64,000 nt of DNA, from contig NZ_CP009281.1 of the NCBI RefSeq assembly GCF_000758585.1, forward strand, positions 1,364,001 to 1,428,000, read 5' to 3'. Position numbers and translations under genes: made by a program. Numbering within the stretch: the stretch's first letter is position 1; every line of letters starts with the position of its first letter. Below are positions 9,201 through 18,486 of this stretch, piece by piece. This stretch comes from Paenibacillus sp. FSL R5-0345 (GTDB lineage Bacteria > Bacillota > Bacilli > Paenibacillales > Paenibacillaceae). The notes under the pieces are model-generated. The model had not been told where the DNA came from. It saw nothing but the letters and a program-made list of their open reading frames with translations, and did not search any database.

Positions 9201-9994
9201 GAAAATTGTGGATCGGACTCACTTACTTGGTGTTTTTCTTGCTAATAGCTGCACCCCTAGGAAAAATGGCTATAGGTGCTTTTAGTGAAGGATTCGGTGG
9301 TTTCTGGAATGCTCTGACTAGGCCTGAAGCGCTGCATGCGCTTATGATGACTGGGCTTGTTGTGATAGTAGTAACGTTATTAAATACTTTGTTCGGAATT
9401 ATGATGGCTCTGTATCTTGTTCGGGCGAACTGGATAAATAGACGTCTAAAGGGCTTGCTTAACAGTATTGTTGATTTACCTTATGCTGTGTCCCCAGTTA
9501 TTGGCGGGCTGATGATTGTCCTGTTGCTGGGTCCAGATAGTGCATTGGGTGCGATTTTTGAAGGGATTGGGCTGAAGATCGTCTATGCGATTCCCGGAAT
9601 GATCATTGCCACCTTGTTCGTAACCTTTCCTTTAATGGTGCGTGAGGTGATGCCGGTGCTACAGGAGATTGGATCACAGCAGGAGGAGGCTGCTTCTACA
9701 TTGGGCGCTCGTGGCTGGACTATTTTCTGGAAGGTGACTTGGCCTTCGATTCGTTGGGCGGTTGTGTATGGGGTCATCCTTACGGTGGCGCGTTCACTAG
9801 GAGAGTTCGGCGCGGTGCTCGTGGTCTCGGGTAACATTATGAACAAAACCCAGACGGCAACGACGCTAGTCTATCAGGATGTTGAGAATTTTAATGTAAC
9901 GGCTGCTGGAGGAATAGCGCTAGTTCTGGCTGCATTTTCCGCAGGTCTACTGTTGTTGATGGAATGGACCAAGAGAAGAAAGGAAGTGCAGTAA
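9197..9994 (+). CDS. cysW: Sulfate/thiosulfate ABC transporter permease CysW
   Basis: Second permease of the sulfate importer, 265 residues, homologous to the preceding gene along its length (shared LNSIVDLPYAVSPVIGGLM-type block). The EAA loop is EEAASTLGARGWTIFWKVTWPS. The ATG overlaps the cysT stop (ATGA), so translation is probably coupled. CysT and CysW together form the membrane channel. Confidence 0.92.
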   Translation: MRKLWIGLTYLVFFLLIAAPLGKMAIGAFSEGFGGFWNALTRPEALHALMMTGLVVIVVTLLNTLFGIMMALYLVRANWINRRLKGLLNSIVDLPYAVSPVIGGLMIVLLLGPDSALGAIFEGIGLKIVYAIPGMIIATLFVTFPLMVREVMPVLQEIGSQQEEAASTLGARGWTIFWKVTWPSIRWAVVYGVILTVARSLGEFGAVLVVSGNIMNKTQTATTLVYQDVENFNVTAAGGIALVLAAFSAGLLLLMEWTKRRKEVQ

Positions 9995-9995
9995 T

Positions 9996-11060
9996 ATGCA
10001 TGTTGAAGTGCGGGGATTAAATAAGCATTTTGGAGATTTTCATGCGGTCAAGGACGTCAATTTCACCATTACAAAAGGTCATCTGATCGGACTGCTTGGC
10101 CCGAGTGGTGGCGGTAAAACCTCAATTCTGCGTATGCTTGCCGGGCTGGAAACACCGGATAATGGCGAGATTATTTTTCATGGTCAGACAGTTAACAATC
10201 TTCCTCCTCAGGAGCGCGGGATCGGCTTCGTCTTTCAGAACTATGCATTATTTAAGCACATGACTGTTTTTGATAATATTGCGTTTGGATTAAAAGTTAA
10301 AAAAGCCAGCAAAACTGCGATTCGTGACCGTGTTATGGAACTGGTGGAGCTTACGGGGTTAAAAGGCTTCGAGAAGCGTTATCCGCATCAGCTATCTGGT
10401 GGACAACGTCAGCGTGTGGCTTTTGCTCGTGCGCTCGCACCTGAGCCACAGCTACTGCTCTTAGATGAGCCGTTCGCAGCTATCGATGCGAAGATCCGTC
10501 AGGAGCTGCGTGCTTGGCTACGTGAGCTGATTGAGCGTGTAGGTATCACCTCGATCTTTGTAACGCATGACCAAGACGAAGCGATAGAAGTAGCAGATGA
10601 GATTATGATCATCAACCAAGGACAGTTGGAACAAAAGGGTACACCTTGGGATATTTATAAGGAGCCTAAAACACCATTTGTGGCAACTTTTATCGGGGAG
10701 TCGACACTGATTGAAGATGCTTCTGAGGTGAAGGGCTTTAAAGGCGCTGGAGACGGTAAACCTACCAAAGCACTTATTCGTCCTGAGTATATTGAAGTGG
10801 GTAACCTGCATGAGTTCAAGATGGCTTCAGCTACGGAAAAAGGGGTCGTAAAGCATTTGCATTTCCGTGGAAGTGAATGGCTTGTTGAGGTTGAAGTTAA
10901 TGGTCATAAACTGGTCACTTACCGTTCCTTGGAGAAAGAAACATTACAGCCGGGGCAGGACATCTCAGTCCTAGTGCATCGGGCTTACCTGTTTAATGAT
11001 GAGCGAAGCTGGATCCAGGAGAACAATCTGAAAGAAGATCCGATGCCGATATTTATTTAA
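9996..11060 (+). CDS. cysA: Sulfate/thiosulfate ABC transporter ATP-binding protein CysA
   Basis: 354-residue ATPase that powers sulfate import. It has Walker A GPSGGGKTS, Q-loop FVFQNYALF, signature LSGGQRQRVAFARAL, Walker B LLLLDEPFAAID and H-loop VTHDQDEA. The roughly 115-residue C-terminal part is the usual TOBE-like regulatory domain of CysA/MalK-type ATPases. It starts one base after the cysW stop. About 220 bases separate it from sbp. Confidence 0.93.
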   Translation: MHVEVRGLNKHFGDFHAVKDVNFTITKGHLIGLLGPSGGGKTSILRMLAGLETPDNGEIIFHGQTVNNLPPQERGIGFVFQNYALFKHMTVFDNIAFGLKVKKASKTAIRDRVMELVELTGLKGFEKRYPHQLSGGQRQRVAFARALAPEPQLLLLDEPFAAIDAKIRQELRAWLRELIERVGITSIFVTHDQDEAIEVADEIMIINQGQLEQKGTPWDIYKEPKTPFVATFIGESTLIEDASEVKGFKGAGDGKPTKALIRPEYIEVGNLHEFKMASATEKGVVKHLHFRGSEWLVEVEVNGHKLVTYRSLEKETLQPGQDISVLVHRAYLFNDERSWIQENNLKEDPMPIFI

Positions 11061-11158
11061 TATAAAAATAAATAAAATGATTTTCAATTTTTTTGAAAGT
11101 AGCGAATGTGATGAGCTAGGTTTAGAGGAACTGAAGTATTGGTATAGAGTAATGGAGT

Positions 11159-11187
11159 GGAAGTCCAAACATTCCGCGTAATTACGG
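11159..11187. repeat. Degenerate partial copy of the 17.4-kb palindromic repeat
   Basis: GGAAGTCCAAACATTCCGCG and the bases after it match the right arm of the large palindrome near 17581-17610 (GGAAGTCCAAAAATTCCCCG) with a few changes. It lies in the gap between cysA and sbp. The rest of that gap (11061-11283) shows only weak A+T-rich hairpins. Confidence 0.4.
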
Positions 11188-11283
11188 CAAATACCGAACG
11201 TTGGTTACTTGAATTTTAAGTTCAGCTAAAGAGCTACTTTCAAGGAAATATTAAAATCATTATCTCGAAGGATGTGGGCCGCA

Positions 11284-12351
11284 ATGAATTTCATAAGGAG
11301 CAGACAACTGCACGGATGTTTTGCTGCCCTAATGCTGGCCATACTCACGCTGGCGGCAGTCGGTTGCGGGAATGAGAAGGCGGTTACGACGATGGCAGAT
11401 CCCTCTAAACCAGGGGATGTCACGTTGGTCGTTGGCGCATACAGTGTGGCTAAGGATGCGATGAAGGATATTTTACCGTTATTTGCAGCACAGTGGAAAG
11501 CGGATACTGGTCAGGAGATTAGTTTTCAGCAGTCTTATGAAGCTTCCGGAACACAGGCACGTGCAATTGTGGGTGGATTCGAAGCGGATGTTACACTGCT
11601 AGCCATGGAAGGTGATGTCGAGAAGCTGGTTAAGGCTGGACTCGTAGCGCCAACGTGGAAAGAGCAGGGTGAACAAGGCATGGTGACGCGTTCGGTAGTC
11701 GCACTTGGTACCCGTGAGGGAAACCCCAAAGGAATTCACGATTTTGCGGACTTAGCCAAGCCAGGGGTTAAAGTGTTATACCCAAATCCCAAAACATCCG
11801 GTGGTGCGCAGTGGGATATCAACGCGATCTATGGGGCTGGTCTGAAGCTGTCAGAGGAGCAAGAGGGGGTTAAGGATCCGGCAGCAGCCAAAGCTTTTTT
11901 GGAAAGTGTACATGCCAATGTGGAATCTCTGGATAAGAGCGGACGTGCGTCCATGGCTGCCTTCGAGTATGGAGTGGGTGATGTCATTGTCACCTATGAG
12001 AATGAACTGCTGGCCCGGATTGCTCAGGGAGTTAAATATGAAGTCATTATTCCTAAAAATACAATTCTGATTGAGAACCCGGCGGCTGTCGTTGAGAAGT
12101 ATGCGGATGAGCATGGGACTCGCGCGGCGGCAGAAGCATTAGTTGATTTCTTGATAACCCCACAGGCACAAGAAATCTTCGCAAAATATGGTTTTCGCCC
12201 CGTAGATACACAGGTCTATGCAGAGAACAAAAGCCGTTACCCCGATCCAGCGGGCCTCTTTGATATTAATTATTTAGGCGGCTGGGATGAGGTGCGAAGC
12301 ACGCTTTATTCCAAGCGGGGAATTTGGTATCAGGTACTTGCAGGAATATAG
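11284..12351 (+). CDS. sbp: Sulfate-binding lipoprotein of the CysTWA importer
   Basis: Periplasmic-type solute-binding protein that delivers sulfate or thiosulfate. The signal peptide ends in a lipobox (TLAAVGC), so the mature protein should be lipid-anchored outside the membrane. Family blocks are VVGAYSVAKDAMKDILPLF, FQQSYEASGTQARAIV and KTSGGAQWDINAIYG. The ATG at 11284 gives a typical lipoprotein N-terminus with GAAGGA 11 bases upstream; an in-frame ATG at 11272 overlaps that ribosome site. It is placed last, with its own terminator. Confidence 0.9.
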   Translation: MNFIRSRQLHGCFAALMLAILTLAAVGCGNEKAVTTMADPSKPGDVTLVVGAYSVAKDAMKDILPLFAAQWKADTGQEISFQQSYEASGTQARAIVGGFEADVTLLAMEGDVEKLVKAGLVAPTWKEQGEQGMVTRSVVALGTREGNPKGIHDFADLAKPGVKVLYPNPKTSGGAQWDINAIYGAGLKLSEEQEGVKDPAAAKAFLESVHANVESLDKSGRASMAAFEYGVGDVIVTYENELLARIAQGVKYEVIIPKNTILIENPAAVVEKYADEHGTRAAAEALVDFLITPQAQEIFAKYGFRPVDTQVYAENKSRYPDPAGLFDINYLGGWDEVRSTLYSKRGIWYQVLAGI

Positions 12352-12369
12352 GTAGAGGTGTAAAAATAG

Positions 12370-12410
12370 AGTCATCCTAGCAGGGCTACTGCTTAAGGGA
12401 TGACTTTTTT
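12370..12410 (+). terminator. Terminator of the sulfate operon
   Basis: Stem AGTCATCC/GGATGACT with an inner CAG/CTG pairing, followed by six T residues. Confidence 0.85.
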
Positions 12411-12430
12411 GACGAAAGTATATATTTGGG

Positions 12431-12484
12431 GCCCCCGCAAAGTACCTGGGTACGCATCGAAGCAAAGCTTCACTTTGTGGGGAT
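12431..12484. repeat. Cloverleaf-like structured intergenic repeat
   Basis: An outer stem CCCCGCAAAGT/ACTTTGTGGGG (12433-12443 with 12472-12482) encloses two perfect small hairpins, GTACC-TG-GGTAC (12442-12453) and GAAGC-AAA-GCTTC (12459-12471). It lies between the sbp terminator and the next gene and is not part of either. It looks like a dispersed structured repeat of the REP type, though only one copy is in this window. Confidence 0.5.
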
Positions 12485-12560
12485 ATTTTGGTGAGCATCT
12501 TTAAGATAGACATATAATAATTTAAGACTACCTTGATGGGAACTGAAGGAGAGATGGGCT

Positions 12561-13352
12561 ATGGATACGTTGGTGTTTTTGGGTACTGGGGATGCCATGG
12601 GTGTTCCTCGGGTATATTGCAGCTGCGAGACCTGCACAGAAGCAAGGGAACAGGGAAGCAATATAAGGCTGCGTTCCTCTGTACTTATAGATAATGGCAG
12701 TGACTTTCTAGTGATTGATTGCGGGCCAGACTGGCGACGTCAGATGGAGGCGCAGGGAGTACGGAATATGCGAAGGCTGCTGGTGACTCACGCTCATTTT
12801 GATCATATTGGCGGGCTGCCGGAATGGGCCGATGCTTGTCGATGGACGGGCATTAAGGGTGAACTTTATACTCCGGCAGAAGTCATTCCCATTATCGAGC
12901 GGCAATACCCTTGGCTGCGAAATCACATCGAGATGATTCCCTGTGACGAAGGTATAGAGCTGGACGGCTGGAAGATAGATACCTGGAAAGTAAACCATGG
13001 GAAGAATGGATACTCGTACGCTTTTCGGCTAGAGAAGGAGGACTACACATGGGTGTATTGTCCTGATTCCATATCTCTTGGGGCTGAGGAGACACGCCTG
13101 ATGCATGGGGCCGACCTGCTGGTCCTTGGTACAAGCTTCTATTACGAAGCGGCAGAGCTATCCACTCGTTCTGTGTACGATATGACGGAGGCGGCGGAGC
13201 TGCTGCAAATCGTTAAGCCTACAAAGGCAGTATATACTCATATGTCGCATGATGTGGATATGAGACAGTCATATATTTTGCCGGAGAATGTTACACTGGC
13301 ACAGACAGGTACGAGAATTCCACTACACAAAAAGCCCTTCTCTTCACATTAG
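12561..13352 (+). CDS. PhnP-like metallo-beta-lactamase-fold hydrolase
   Basis: 263-residue MBL-fold metal-dependent hydrolase. It starts with FLGTGDAMGVPRVYCSCETC, whose cysteine pair is typical of the PhnP/cyclic-phosphate phosphodiesterase branch. The metal-binding motif is THAHFDHIGG (about 75-84). A later aspartate (CPDSI) and a final histidine (THMSHD) complete the site. No C-P lyase genes are nearby, so a phosphonate role is not supported; the substrate is unknown. The stop codon lies inside the terminator stem. Confidence 0.8.
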   Translation: MDTLVFLGTGDAMGVPRVYCSCETCTEAREQGSNIRLRSSVLIDNGSDFLVIDCGPDWRRQMEAQGVRNMRRLLVTHAHFDHIGGLPEWADACRWTGIKGELYTPAEVIPIIERQYPWLRNHIEMIPCDEGIELDGWKIDTWKVNHGKNGYSYAFRLEKEDYTWVYCPDSISLGAEETRLMHGADLLVLGTSFYYEAAELSTRSVYDMTEAAELLQIVKPTKAVYTHMSHDVDMRQSYILPENVTLAQTGTRIPLHKKPFSSH

Positions 13353-13365
13353 AAGAGAAGGGCTT
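13331..13365. terminator. Bidirectional terminator overlapping the MBL gene stop codon
   Basis: Stem AAGCCCTTCTCTTC/AGAGAAGGGCTT. The left arm encodes the last residues of the MBL hydrolase, and the stop TAG is in the loop. It serves the convergent MFS gene too. Confidence 0.7.
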
Positions 13366-13394
13366 ACAGGACAAAGATAGAGCCAATAAACAGG

Positions 13395-14606
13395 TTAAAC
13401 GGTTAATTTATCTGATTCATGTACAGGTTGACGTCCGCTTACCGCAAGCATGATTAAGGCAATAGTGATGAGAACAAAACAGAGTACGAATGAATACCGG
13501 TAACCTACAAGAGTGGCTAATCCCCCGCCAACAAGACTGCCAATCAATCTGCCGATCGTGGATGAATTAGAGTACAGTGTAGATGCATACCCAGGCATGC
13601 TTGGAAGCAGATCCTGGATGTAGCTAATGCCAATCGCTGAAATAACAGCAACGAAAACGGCGAGCAGAACTTGGGCTGCAAGCATCTGCCACATCGCGCC
13701 AGAGAGAATGACAACGAGATAATAAGCGCCGCCTAGAATCGCCCCACACATCATCAAGGATCGATTACTGTACTTTGCACTGAGTAGACCTAGCATTATC
13801 ATAAATGGAATTTCCAGCGCAGCACATATACTGCTGACTAGACCGACATCGCTTGTCGTTCCCCCTAGATTGTTTGTAATAAAGAGGGCTGTATTAATGC
13901 TACTCGTCCAGTGCGCTACATACATGAGTATCAGAATCAGAAAAGGCAGCAGAATATTACGGTTCTGAACGAGCCGGAAGCTTTTTACTTTTACTTCAGC
14001 CTTGTTGCTGCTCAGCTCTGTATTTGATTTGAGAAATAAGAAAACGAGTAAGGCAACAAGCAGGAAAACTCCGATTGTACCCGAGAAAATCCCCTTAAAC
14101 CCAACAGCAGCGATTAGCAGGGTGCCGATTAAAGGGCCTGTAATAAAGCCGAGAGAGAAAGCAGAGCGCAAGGTAGAATTCGCAAACGCTGTATCCGTAA
14201 AATCACTCTTATTCACTGCTTCTCTAGCAATGGCGAACAGTTGAGGCATCCCTGGTGCACCGAGAGCGGTGAACACAATCATGTAGATGAACAAGATCGT
14301 AAAATCCTGAATGAGCAGGTACCCGCCAAAAGCCAGAGCATTACAGAGCGTGGCAACAAGGTAAATATGCTTTCGATTCAAGCCGAGATCAGAGCGTCTC
14401 CCGATAAGCGTACTAATCCATATGCCGGCAACTAATGTGGTAGCTAGAAAAATACCAAACATCCCGACAGATACGCCAAGCTGTTCCGTGAAATAAATGG
14501 ACAAGAAGGGTGTGCTGAGTGAAATCCCCATTCCCTGTAGTAGCATACACAAAAAGAGTAAGGCATAAGAGGGAATTGAAAATAGTGCAGTAAGTCTTTT
14601 GATCAT
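13395..14606 (-). CDS. MFS transporter, sugar-efflux (SetA/SotB)-like
   Basis: Integral membrane protein of 403 residues with about 12 hydrophobic helices. The MFS loop 2-3 signature appears as GRRSDLGLNRK, and helix 5 contains FITGPLIGTLL. Overall it resembles sugar-efflux MFS proteins (SetA/SotB type), but substrate assignment from sequence is unreliable; drug or sugar efflux are both possible. It is convergent with the MBL hydrolase and divergent from the acetyltransferase gene. Confidence 0.75.
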   Translation of the reverse strand: MIKRLTALFSIPSYALLFLCMLLQGMGISLSTPFLSIYFTEQLGVSVGMFGIFLATTLVAGIWISTLIGRRSDLGLNRKHIYLVATLCNALAFGGYLLIQDFTILFIYMIVFTALGAPGMPQLFAIAREAVNKSDFTDTAFANSTLRSAFSLGFITGPLIGTLLIAAVGFKGIFSGTIGVFLLVALLVFLFLKSNTELSSNKAEVKVKSFRLVQNRNILLPFLILILMYVAHWTSSINTALFITNNLGGTTSDVGLVSSICAALEIPFMIMLGLLSAKYSNRSLMMCGAILGGAYYLVVILSGAMWQMLAAQVLLAVFVAVISAIGISYIQDLLPSMPGYASTLYSNSSTIGRLIGSLVGGGLATLVGYRYSFVLCFVLITIALIMLAVSGRQPVHESDKLTV

Positions 14607-14741
14607 GTTGTGAAGTTACTCCTCTATTGTTGTTAAGATAGTCAAACTGGTTATAGTATACATGAAAAAGACAACAACAATATATATGCGATTTAACTAG
14701 AAACCTCAATGATTTGGTTTAAGCTGTGACTTTTCTATGAT

Positions 14742-14795
14742 ACAAGGGGGACATCATTCGGGCAAATTCAGCCGTTTGCTGTCCCTTTTGTGATA
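14742..14795. other. Hairpin in the 300-base gap between MFS and acetyltransferase genes
   Basis: ACAAGGGGGACA pairs with TGTCCCTTTTGT, and the inner part GCAAA/TTTGC pairs too. It resembles a terminator but no gene ends just before it, so it may be a 5' leader structure or a leftover. A+T-rich promoter-like bases (TATAAT near 14830) follow. Nothing else was seen in 14607-14906. Confidence 0.4.
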
Positions 14796-14906
14796 TCAGT
14801 TGCATTCAGTATTCAGAAGCATGTTTATACTTTATAATCAGAAAGTATTACCGTCTTATATTTACAGATATAGAATAATTATCAACAATGGAAAGGGGAG
14901 TACCAA

Positions 14907-15488
14907 ATGGCTAATCCTATGGATCCGATTCTGATTGAATTTCCTGAGAGCTTTGAGACCGAGCGTCTGCTCATTCGTGCCCCTTTGTGGGGGGATGGCG
15001 TTAGTATGAATGTGGCTATAGGTGAAAGTTTAGAGGAATTGAAACCTTGGATGCCTTTTGCTCAAACGAGTCCGACTTTGGATGAATCGGAGAGATTCAC
15101 ACGTGAGGCTAGGTTGGATTTTTTAAAACGTAATCAGCTGCATATGCGCGTTTTCAATAAGACTACGGGTAGTTTTATCGGTTGCAGTGGCCTGCATCGT
15201 ATAAACTGGGAACTGCGAAATTTTGAAATTGGTTATTGGATTCGAAGCTCCTGTGCGGGCAAAGGTTATATGACCGAAGCGGTGAATGGAATCACCGATT
15301 TTGCTATCAGGGAATTAGAAGCTAATCGCATCGAGATTCGGTGTAGTGCACGAAATATCAAAAGTGCTGCAGTTGCTGAGCGTGCAGGGTATACACTGGA
15401 GGGTATTTTACGGAGAGAGCGACTTGGGCTAGATGGGGAAATACATGACAGCAAGCTATTTTCGAAGGTTAGAGGTGTGGAATTTTAG
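14907..15488 (+). CDS. GNAT N-acetyltransferase, RimJ/RimL type
   Basis: 193 residues. Family blocks are FETERLLIRAP at the start, FIGCSGLHRINW in the middle, FEIGYWIRSSCAGKGYMTEA (acetyl-CoA loop, degenerate R/Q-x-x-G-x-G/A) and NIKSAAVAERAGYTLEGILR near the end. These are typical of ribosomal-protein-alanine or small-molecule acetyltransferases. The next gene, an ABC exporter, begins 18 bases later, so the two may form an operon. The acceptor substrate is not predictable. Confidence 0.85.
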   Translation: MANPMDPILIEFPESFETERLLIRAPLWGDGVSMNVAIGESLEELKPWMPFAQTSPTLDESERFTREARLDFLKRNQLHMRVFNKTTGSFIGCSGLHRINWELRNFEIGYWIRSSCAGKGYMTEAVNGITDFAIRELEANRIEIRCSARNIKSAAVAERAGYTLEGILRRERLGLDGEIHDSKLFSKVRGVEF

Positions 15489-15506
15489 GGGGAGAGGGCT
15501 GATTTT

Positions 15507-17306
15507 TTGAAGCAAAAGGGTGTTTTTTCAAGATTAAGTACATACATGTTAAGGCATAAGCTCTTATATACGGTTTTATTATTTACGACTTTATTTGGGA
15601 TTGTTCTGGATCTAACGATTGCTTGGCTGCTCTCAGTGATTACAGATGCTGCGGTTAGACTCGATGTGAAAGCTTTTAAAGGGCTGGTTATATTCGGTTT
15701 AATTTACTTATTAGTGAGTGCAATTAACGGTTTCATCGATCGGTATCTCAAAAATAAAATCTCTGCCAAGATCAGAAATGAGCTGCGGCTGGATATGATG
15801 CGGCATACCTTAGCACTTCCTCAGTCTTATTTTGACCGTAATCATTCCGGGGATTTATTGTCCCGCTTTACTAATGATAATCAATCTGTGGGTAATGCTA
15901 CCGGCGAGGTAATGATTGATCTGATCCGTAACCCTTTGCTTGCTCTCGCGGCTTTTGGTTATTTGCTCTATATTAACTGGCTACTGGCACTGATCTGTTT
16001 TGCAATGGGACCCTTGATGTTCCTTACGGGAAAAATCTTCGGTTCAGCGATGCGTGAGAACAGTGTTAGGATTCAGAATCATATGAGCAAGATTACTTCC
16101 TTTTTGCATGACATTCTAGGTAGTAGTATGGTGTTTAAATCTTTTTCCATCGAGCGCAGACTAATGAAGCAGTATCAGGAACATAGTGAAAATATTACTT
16201 CCGAAGAATTGAAGCGGGGAAGAATTGAGGGAGCTACCGGCTCATTCTCGTCGTTTTTAGGAAACTTCACGTTTCTTCTTGCGCTGGTCGTGGCTGGTTA
16301 TTTTGTGGCCAAAGGATCCCTTGAGGTCGGTGCGATGATTGCTTTCATACAGCTCATGAATTATCTAGTCATGCCGTTCTCGGCATTACCAGGACTGATC
16401 AATTCGATGCAGCAATCACTTGGGGCGGCGGGACGAATCTTTGAAGTGTTGGATAGCCCTGTAGAAGTGAAGGCTCTACCTGAAGCAGTGACGAAGCAGC
16501 CTGAATTTGAGTGTATGGTCATGTCCTCGGTATCCTTCTCTTATCCGGGAGCAGAGAAACACAGCTTGAACAAGATCAGCTTAGAGCTTCACAAAGGGGC
16601 TCAAATGGCGATTGTGGGACCGAGTGGTGGAGGGAAATCTACGCTTTTTAAAGTATTGCTTGGGTTGTATGAACCTGATCAGGGTGAAGTACTTATAAAT
16701 AATGAGAAGATAAGTGAAATGAGTCTTGCTAAGCTTAGGAGTCACTTTGCTTATGTGCCGCAAGAGTCCGGGCTGTATACGGGAAGTATCCGTGATAATA
16801 TTCGGAATGGAAATCCGGATGCAGGTGAGCAAGAAATTCTGGAAGCTTTGCGACAAGCAAACGCTTATGATTTTGTGATGGAGTTGCCGGAGGGCCTTGA
16901 TACAGATATCGGTGAGGAAGGTTCACGCCTGTCCGGTGGACAACGTCAGCGGCTATCGATTGCAAGAGCGATTCTTAGGAACTCTCCAATTTTGCTACTA
17001 GATGAAGCTACTGCAGCGCTTGATAATGAATCTGAGAAGCTGGTGCAGCAGGCGATTCGTAAACTAATGGGAGACAAAACCACACTTGTTATCGCCCATC
17101 GTCTATCTACGATTCAGAATGCCGATATCATTCTAGTGATGGAGAATGGTGAAATTGTAGAGAGCGGTACCCACGAAGAATTGCTTACGGCGGAAGGAAG
17201 ATATCATGGCTTGTACTATTCACAGCTGGAAGAGGAAGAAGCTGGCGAGAGCGGGCATGAGGTAATGGAGTTTGCATCTACAGGAGTTCCAAGCTTACTG
17301 AAATAA
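15507..17306 (+). CDS. ABC exporter, fused membrane and ATPase domains
   Basis: 599-residue half-transporter that should work as a homodimer. The N-terminal six-helix domain spans about 15-310. The ATPase domain has Walker A VGPSGGGKST, Q-loop YVPQESGLYTG, signature LSGGQRQRLSIARAIL, Walker B ILLLDEATAALD and H-loop IAHRLST. It is closest in layout to LmrA/BmrA/MsbA-type multidrug or lipid exporters. It starts at TTG with an AGGGGGAGAGGG ribosome site; no better ATG lies near the N-terminus. Substrate unknown. Confidence 0.88.
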   Translation: MKQKGVFSRLSTYMLRHKLLYTVLLFTTLFGIVLDLTIAWLLSVITDAAVRLDVKAFKGLVIFGLIYLLVSAINGFIDRYLKNKISAKIRNELRLDMMRHTLALPQSYFDRNHSGDLLSRFTNDNQSVGNATGEVMIDLIRNPLLALAAFGYLLYINWLLALICFAMGPLMFLTGKIFGSAMRENSVRIQNHMSKITSFLHDILGSSMVFKSFSIERRLMKQYQEHSENITSEELKRGRIEGATGSFSSFLGNFTFLLALVVAGYFVAKGSLEVGAMIAFIQLMNYLVMPFSALPGLINSMQQSLGAAGRIFEVLDSPVEVKALPEAVTKQPEFECMVMSSVSFSYPGAEKHSLNKISLELHKGAQMAIVGPSGGGKSTLFKVLLGLYEPDQGEVLINNEKISEMSLAKLRSHFAYVPQESGLYTGSIRDNIRNGNPDAGEQEILEALRQANAYDFVMELPEGLDTDIGEEGSRLSGGQRQRLSIARAILRNSPILLLDEATAALDNESEKLVQQAIRKLMGDKTTLVIAHRLSTIQNADIILVMENGEIVESGTHEELLTAEGRYHGLYYSQLEEEEAGESGHEVMEFASTGVPSLLK

Positions 17307-17357
17307 CAAAAGGGTGCTGCAACGTCATATATCATGACGTTACAGCACCCTTTTGTT
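17305..17357 (+). terminator. Terminator after the ABC exporter
   Basis: Long stem (left arm AACAAAAGGGTGCTG, continuing AACGTCAT) beginning at the stop codon, with TTTTGTT at the end. Confidence 0.85.
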
Positions 17358-17399
17358 AAGGAAGTGAGTTTATATAGATTGAACTTTAACTCTATATAA

Positions 17400-17642
17400 G
17401 TTGAACTTTAAAACATTCTAAAAAGGGTAAAGTGACGGAGGGGAAGTTTGGAACTGTAGGAGCGATAGCGACCGCCTGAAAGCTTTCCAAAGGAAAGCTC
17501 GCATCGGAAGCATAAGCTGTCACCGGATTTCAACCGTGAAACACGGTATATAATCAAAGAAATCTGGTGACAACAGCGGCCGGAAGTCCAAAAATTCCCC
17601 GCAGTCACGCACTTACCTTAATAGAAAAATCTTAAGTTTAAC
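17400..17642. repeat. Large imperfect palindrome, MITE- or REP-like, about 240 bases
   Basis: The two ends are inverted copies. The left GTGACGGAGGGGAAGTTTGG matches the reverse complement of the right (GTGACTGCGGGGAATTTTTGG). Outside them, GTTGAACTTTAA-like and CTTAAGTTTAAC-like bases pair too. Inside, GCTGTCACCGGATTTC (about 17516) pairs with the reverse of GAAATCTGGTGACAACAGC (about 17559), and GCTTTCC/GGAAAGC forms a small hairpin. A direct repeat TTGAACTTTAA (17379 and 17401) lies at the left edge. No ORF is present. It fills the gap between the ABC exporter and HAD genes. Confidence 0.65.
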
Positions 17643-17670
17643 GTATATAAAACTATTAAGTTCAGGCGAT

Positions 17671-18474
17671 TTAGTTCACTTTATTGAGAATGAATTTATC
17701 AATCGCGTATTTTACGCCATCTTCATTGTTGCTTAAGGTCACGAAATCAGCAATTTCCTTTAGCGCAGGAATAGCGTTAGCCATAGCAACGCCAAGACCG
17801 GCAGCTTCCAGCATCTCATGATCGTTCCAAGAGTCACCCATAGCCATAGTCTCGGAGAGATCACAACCAAAATGATTGGCTAGGAATTCAAGCGCAATTC
17901 CCTTGGTTCCTTCATGATGCATGATTTCTAGGAATTGTGGTTTGGATTTGGTAATATGCACGGAATCGCCGAGCAATTCACGTAGAATTGGAGCCAGCTC
18001 ATCCAAGAATGCAGGATCATCAATAATCAGCATTTTTGGTGTTTTTTGCGGGACAAGCTTCTCCCAATCTGGTTCAATATAATATGGTGTTTTGTTCAGG
18101 TCCGTATAGTCTTTGATCTTCTGGTTGTCTTCACGTGCATACAGCTTGTCGTCAATGTAAGTTTGCAAATGCAGATTATGCTCCACGCAGTAAGTGAACA
18201 GCTTGTGTACCGCATCTTGTGGCACGTAACGCTCATATAGTACCTTTTCATCGAGCAAGTTCTTAACGAGAGCACCTTGGTAAGTGATGATTGGCACGTT
18301 AAGTCCAGTTTGACGGGCAATGGCTTGTGCAGAAGCATAAGCTCGGCCTGTAGCAAGGGTTACAACAACGCCAGCGGCTACAGCCTCTTCAAGCGCAGTC
18401 TGTGTAGCGGGTGTTACTTCCTTGTCATCGTTAATTAGAGTGTCATCAATATCAATCGCGATCAATTTGTACAT
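17671..18474 (-). CDS. Cof-type HAD-IIB sugar-phosphate phosphatase
   Basis: 267-residue HAD-superfamily hydrolase with a C2B cap (YidA/Cof type). Motif I is AIDIDDTLIND with the nucleophile Asp, motif II is the TGR in LATGRAYAS, motif III lysine is in HHEGTKGIAL and motif IV is MGDSWNDHEML. Such enzymes dephosphorylate sugar phosphates or cofactor intermediates with broad specificity. It follows the EamA transporter gene by 12 bases on the same strand, so the two form an operon. Confidence 0.9.
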   Translation of the reverse strand: MYKLIAIDIDDTLINDDKEVTPATQTALEEAVAAGVVVTLATGRAYASAQAIARQTGLNVPIITYQGALVKNLLDEKVLYERYVPQDAVHKLFTYCVEHNLHLQTYIDDKLYAREDNQKIKDYTDLNKTPYYIEPDWEKLVPQKTPKMLIIDDPAFLDELAPILRELLGDSVHITKSKPQFLEIMHHEGTKGIALEFLANHFGCDLSETMAMGDSWNDHEMLEAAGLGVAMANAIPALKEIADFVTLSNNEDGVKYAIDKFILNKVN

Positions 18475-18486
18475 TTGTCTCTCTCC

